NCBI GenBank assembly: GCA_022496805.1
Contig: CM040086.1
Location: 6,140,501 to 6,204,500 of the forward strand
From: Pohlia nutans
Lineage: Eukaryota > Streptophyta > Bryopsida > Bryales > Mniaceae
DNA: 64,000 nt
Direction: 5' to 3'
Below are positions 59,313 to 64,000 of this stretch, one piece after another (position 1 is the stretch's first letter; every line of letters begins with the position of its first letter). The translations under genes were made by a program, and so were the position numbers. The notes beneath the pieces are model-generated. The model searched no databases. It was not told where the DNA came from and worked only from the letters and a program-made list of their open reading frames with translations.

Positions 59313-61860
59313 TTTGCAATTTTTTTGAATTGAAAAGGAGTTGAAGATGAGTATGAGGTGAGTTTCCATTTTGAGACACTCTATTTGGTTAACTCTTATG
59401 ACAAAGCCATTGCACACAACCCGCTCTTTGGTTGCAAATGTGCAGACACGATGACACAGCCACCCACTCTTGGCTGTGAGTGCCCAGACGCAAAGTTATG
59501 ACAAAGCCACGGCACTCAGCTCCTTCCTTCCACACACATGGGACATTCAAATAATGGTTATTCTTTTTACAATTCTGTTTTCTTCCCCCAAAAAATAAAA
59601 AAATAAAAATCTTCGTTTTAAAACATAATATTCCACGTATTTTACTACATGATGAATGATTGAGATTCTAGCTAGTGTGGTGAATAAGCAACCCAGCGTG
59701 CAATATGCCTTTGAGATTGGATCATGTATGGAATTATGTGTGTCTTTTTCCAACTACCTCCCCAAACTTAGAGCCAGGCGGGTTATTTTGGTTCCCGGCA
59801 TGTCTCTTGAGTGAGGGGAATAAAGGGAAACCAATGGGTGGGACCTGACCCACCATATCAAGCCCCATTGCCATGTCATATTCTTCCCAATTCACCAAAT
59901 TTACCCACCTTTTGCTATTCTTTAGGCGAACGATGTAAACCACTGAAAATTTATACCTCAATTCTTATATTGGATGGCGCGTGCGCAATAATACACGGTA
60001 ATACTCAAGTGTTTTAGTTTTCTTTAGCCTTCCTTACAATGCTGGTTTTGTAAGTTACCGTATGCTGGTAAATTTTGCTAAGATGGGTGAAAAAATATGT
60101 TCCCAAATCAATAAAAATAAACAGATTTGTCTTTTCTTTGAAAATGGAAGGCCATGTCAGTCAGTCACAACTGTTAACTGTTCCCAGTCAGATCCAATTG
60201 GCACTGTGCCCAAGTTGCCACACCTCATTGCTTTGCCCCCATTATTATTAGATTGTTGTCAAATGCCCAATTATCCTTCCTGTGATAGTTCAGTTGGGTG
60301 CAGTCCTTTGAATTCTCTGGAGCTTGCTTATGGTTGGTTGCAAAAGAGATTGTAAGATTCCCAGCAATGGAGAAAGCATCTGCTTGCCTGTTATGGAGGA
60401 CATTCTCATTAAAATATGATTTTTTCATAGCAATGTAATCATATGGGTTGATAGTTTTTTGATCAAACAGTATGGTGGCTCTCAGGAGCCTTAAGAGTTA
60501 AGCATGAATAATGGGAAGTGTAAGCTTCACCATAGGTCAGGTTCCTTGTCGTAGTCAACCTGGTGGAGTGAAGCAAAGTCCATCTATGTTTTTATGAATG
60601 TTCTGTATATACCCAACACAATCCAAACATCCAAAAGCCACCAATGACAACATGCACCTATTGTCACCATTTAAAATTAAAGAGAGAGTGGAAAAAAAAA
60701 ACTTTGAAACAAATGGACAACTTATTCCTTTCTCATTCTCACCCCTTTAAATCATGATTGTTGTAATAAAACTAATAAAAAAATATAATTGCCCCTAATT
60801 ACATTCAAATGCAAGGATTTGGGCCAAAAATGGAATATTTTAAGTTGCGAAAATTTAAAGTGGTATGACGGTTTTCTGTCTAGTTCTGTGATGTGTGCTT
60901 TATTTTGCAATGAAATGTCAGTCATTTGTTTCAATTTTTTTTATAATAAAATGTAGTATATTATAGGTTGTTTAGCATTTCATTAATACAACTTTACAAG
61001 TTTGAAAGGGCCATTTTTTTACACTTGAAAAAATGCCATTGATTTTTGCACTTACATTTTAGTCATGTAAATTATTGTTTTGAGGTCTTGTTGATGTTGT
61101 CTCCTTAAATGATGAATTCTTTTTGATTGCAGTTGTTGCACGATAAAACTCTACTAAGTATTGGAATCAAAATAGTTTCTTTTGCAAAAGGCGGATGATT
61201 GTGTACAACACGTCAACAAGATTAAAAAAACCCGGTTACCCTTGTTTGATCAAAGATGAATGAAACTAAGTTGAAACTGGTATAATTGAGTCTCGAGGAC
61301 CAAGTGCTGCAACATGCACAATTGCCTTAGACATTGATGGAATGTCTTAACTTACATGTAAAGCACTCGGCCAAATGTTCCTTCTACATAAACGCGGCGT
61401 TCTATTTACCACACTGCAATGTACACACAAGCAAGCCATGATTTGAATCCAACACCTTTTAGTTCATAACCCAAGTGCACGAACTCAGCCTCAAAGCCAA
61501 AAATCCAAGCACGACTTGTTGTCTTGTCGCACTTTACGACGGGTGATCACTGTTTGCGCGGACGTTGTTGGAAAAACCCCTCGGGCTTTAATCCGGCAAT
61601 ATTCAAAATGCTTGGAAGAAATGGGCACCTTGGACGGTATTGAATGAGAATGGGATCACATGGCAGTGAAGAGGAAGATGCCCAAGGGATGAGCAGGCGG
61701 TCAGGGAATCCCAAATCCGTAGATGTGGCGACACCAATCTACGAAATTCTACCGAATCCGACCGGGGACAGCGACCCCCCCCGCGTAGGTTAGCCTTAAC
61801 CCCATCGCTAATCCCAACGCTAACCCCAGGTTAATTATTGGTTACGAACCTGCGCCTTAT
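59313..61860. other. Intergenic, no gene recognised
   Basis: Scattered short frames only. The C-rich text at about 61790-61835 (GCTAATCCCAACGCTAACCC) loosely resembles degenerate telomere repeats. Confidence 0.4.
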
Positions 61861-62500
61861 CTACACCGTGCGTAGATGCGGGCTCCAGCACGGAGGCCGG
61901 GGCGGAGCTAGGTCCGGAGCTAGGTGGCTGTTGTGTCAGGGAATGAGCCTCACTATGTAAGCAGCAGCAGCTCTGGTGTTGTGGTGGTCGTGAACGGAGG
62001 GAGGATTGCGGTGGCGATGGTTGGGAGACGCAGAAGATTCGTTTGTGCTGGAAGCGATTGCAGCGCTGACAAAGCCCGGAGCCAGTAGGCCGCCCGCGCC
62101 ATTGGTCTTTGCCGAAGTTTTTTTTTGGCAGTTTTTTGGTCGTTTTTTGGGGAGTTGGAGTGGAAGATCGAGGTGGCCGGAGGACGAGGAGAGGTGCTGG
62201 TGGTGGACGTCCGAAGCGAACGAGTGCGAGGGAGGCATTGAATTGCGTGCACTGTGGACGGCGTGATTTCGTTGCGTTGCCTGGTTGCTTCGGGAGCTGC
62301 GCACAGACAGACCGCGCGAGTCTTCGGAACGGGCCGGTGGCTGCTGCTGAGAGACTTCGGTGTAAGTTAACTTAATCACAGCGACTTACACTCACTGTCT
62401 GAATGCAACTGTGCCACTTAGCGCCGGGACTTACTGATCTCTGACGTAACTGACGGGCGCCTCTGACGGCACTGACGAGCTCGTGCTCACCAAGCCGTCG
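61861..62500. other. GC-rich block, possible promoter or exon of an unidentified gene
   Basis: GC content rises sharply here and both strands have open frames of 60-147 codons with low-complexity Ser/His/Gly/Arg composition. I cannot assign any. It may be upstream regulatory DNA of the TATA-containing promoter that follows. Confidence 0.3.
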
Positions 62501-62542
62501 GCCGGGCCATGTCAGTTGACGCTTCGGCTGGGATCCAGGGAG

Positions 62543-62549
62543 TATAAAA
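62543..62549 (+). promoter_or_regulatory. TATA box
   Basis: GAGTATAAAACC sits in a GC-rich setting, followed 25-35 bases later by a TC-rich start region (TTTCCCTTCTTCTTGC). This is a standard plant core promoter layout for plus-strand transcription. Confidence 0.55.
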
Positions 62550-62574
62550 CCAGACGCCAGCCAAGTTGAGATCG

Positions 62575-64000
62575 ACTTATTGTTTCCCTTCTTCTTGCTT
62601 TCCGTAAAGTGCGAGGTGCTCTGTGTTTCTGGACCTGGCGTTTCCTTGGTTTAGTCGAGTGTGTATGCGCGGAGTGAGACAGTTCGTTGGTTGAAGTTGA
62701 ATCCACGCTTTCTTGCGTGTGTTTGCGCGATCTGCATGCACAATCGTGTGTTGCTCCACTGCCTCGATTTTTTGAACTCAGTATTTTATATGTTGGTAGG
62801 CACTCTTCTTGATCTGTGCTGTCTCTCCACCTTTTAGTCATGAAATAGTTTCAAATAAAGTGAGGTGACTGTGTTCTCTTAATTTTCCTCGATTTTTGAC
62901 TGTCTCACAGGATTCGTCAAGGATTGGAAAATCTGAGAACGAGAGTGGAGGTATACAATGCGTGAAATAAAGATTTGGAATCTTTGGCTTTGCTGACACA
63001 GGTTTCTCAGATCATATTGTGCAGGAGTTTCGCTCGATTTCTGATATACTGTTTGCAATCATCGATCTGCTAGTGTATTTTTGGCCAAGTATTTAGGATC
63101 CATTTTCGTCCTCGTGTCAGGTCTTAAGCTTTTTGAATACATCACCGTCACCATCACTGCCGGCACTTGTAGTTTAATTTTTTTTACTTTTCTGCGAGTG
63201 ATGCTGAGTTGCTGACAGTGCAGCAGAAGATCTAATGCATGTCCTCTAGAAATGTTGTGAACACGGGTGGTATACAATACTAAATTTAATGGAACTTATG
63301 TTTTCAAGAACGGTTCATTCAGAGAAATGCCTTATGATTAACAAGATCTGGCAGTTTCACTTAGCAAGTCCACAACTCTTGCGTTTCTTACTAAGATACT
63401 TTGCTAACCATTATATTCTGCGTGAAATTTCATTTTTCCATCCAAAATTGTCATCGCCTAGAGTGGCATAGTCTGTTCATAACTATTCCAGTGACACCTT
63501 TTTTGCCATGTAATAGAGTATCATTTAACTAAGAATGCGATTGTTAGTGAGACACGTGACGTTTCTTTTTTAATTAAAAAGTTATCTTAAAATTTTCCCT
63601 TTATGGTCTATGGAGTATTTTTCGACGATCAGCCCCTGACCATACATTTTGTGTGTTGTGTAGCAGTTGCTAGTCTGGTGCTTGGAGATCTGAAGACTGA
63701 CATCCGCGACCACGTTTATTAACATAGTCCAGTTGTTGGCCGTATTCTTTCACTAAGCTGCATCATTGCCTCTACCGATTCTTCTGTGCAAGTCAATGAT
63801 TCAGCAGTTCCTCGTTTGTCTGCGTTGCGTGCCTGCGCATCTTCAGGGTAATTCTGTCAACTGACTGGCGTCAGTGTATCTTCTACAGACAAGTGAGAGT
63901 GTCGCTATGCAGAGCGGGGAGAGCTAATATTTACCTTCTGAGGGTGTGTTGATTATATTTAGTCAGGTAATTGGGAGCGAATCAGCAGTAGTCAGCTGCA
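62575..64000 (+). other. Possible 5' exons of an unidentified plus-strand gene, running off the right edge
   Basis: After the TATA box comes a leader with short upstream frames. An ATG at 62736 opens 20 codons (MHNRVLLHCLDFLNSVFYML) to a possible donor TTG|GTAGGC. A small block after CTCACAG (62911 to about 62950) ends at GGAG|GTATAC. Neither peptide is recognised and the splicing is a guess. The remainder is AT-rich and may be a leader intron. A CACGTGACGT element lies near 63554. Confidence 0.3.

Noticed and set aside
61936..62379. 147-codon minus-strand open frame
   Set aside because: Ser/His/Asn-rich with no domain, in a GC-rich block where long open frames occur on both strands. Kept only as an unassigned block.

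Overview
This is a stretch of nuclear DNA from a land plant. The evidence is GT-AG introns, AT-rich intergenic DNA, plant-type genes (a plant NAD kinase, a plant wax-ester synthase and Pelota) and many plant MITE families (Stowaway, PIF/Harbinger and CACTA-type ends). The protein sequences are clearly divergent from the angiosperm proteins I know. My inference is a seed-free plant such as a lycophyte or bryophyte, but the sequence alone does not settle this.

The genes sit in the left third. On the minus strand, the first exon of a GNAT-type acetyltransferase (343-652) runs off the left edge. An 11-coding-exon NAD kinase gene (4750-8810, minus) joins in frame to about 538 residues and has one GC-AG intron and a probable non-coding first exon near 10.2-10.3 kb. 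A wax synthase/MBOAT-type acyltransferase (11023-12169, plus) keeps its catalytic motifs but carries one apparent frameshift. An intact intronless Pelota/Dom34 gene (17122-18258, plus) follows. A decayed copy of the autophagy gene ATG5 lies at about 20.14-21.29 kb, possibly reaching 23.13 kb, with stops and frameshifts but surviving exon borders. AAACCCTA-type telo-box motifs lie in the 5' regions of NADK and Pelota and next to a short possible exon at 19.15 kb.

From about 23 kb to 61.8 kb I recognise no intact gene. This part is a graveyard of short DNA transposons and retroposons, many with readable target-site duplications. The most distinctive set has ends TTAA-CCC...GGG-TTAA, the hallmark of piggyBac-like elements. 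It includes a 2.09 kb foldback element with arms of about 480 bp (37983-40072). Elsewhere MITEs are nested inside the ends of other MITEs, two Harbinger-type MITEs share one TTA, and a perfect 102-bp palindromic Stowaway-like element lies in the NADK 5' intron. The right end (61.86-64 kb) is GC-richer, with a TATA box at 62543 and possible 5' exons of an unidentified plus-strand gene that continues past the window.
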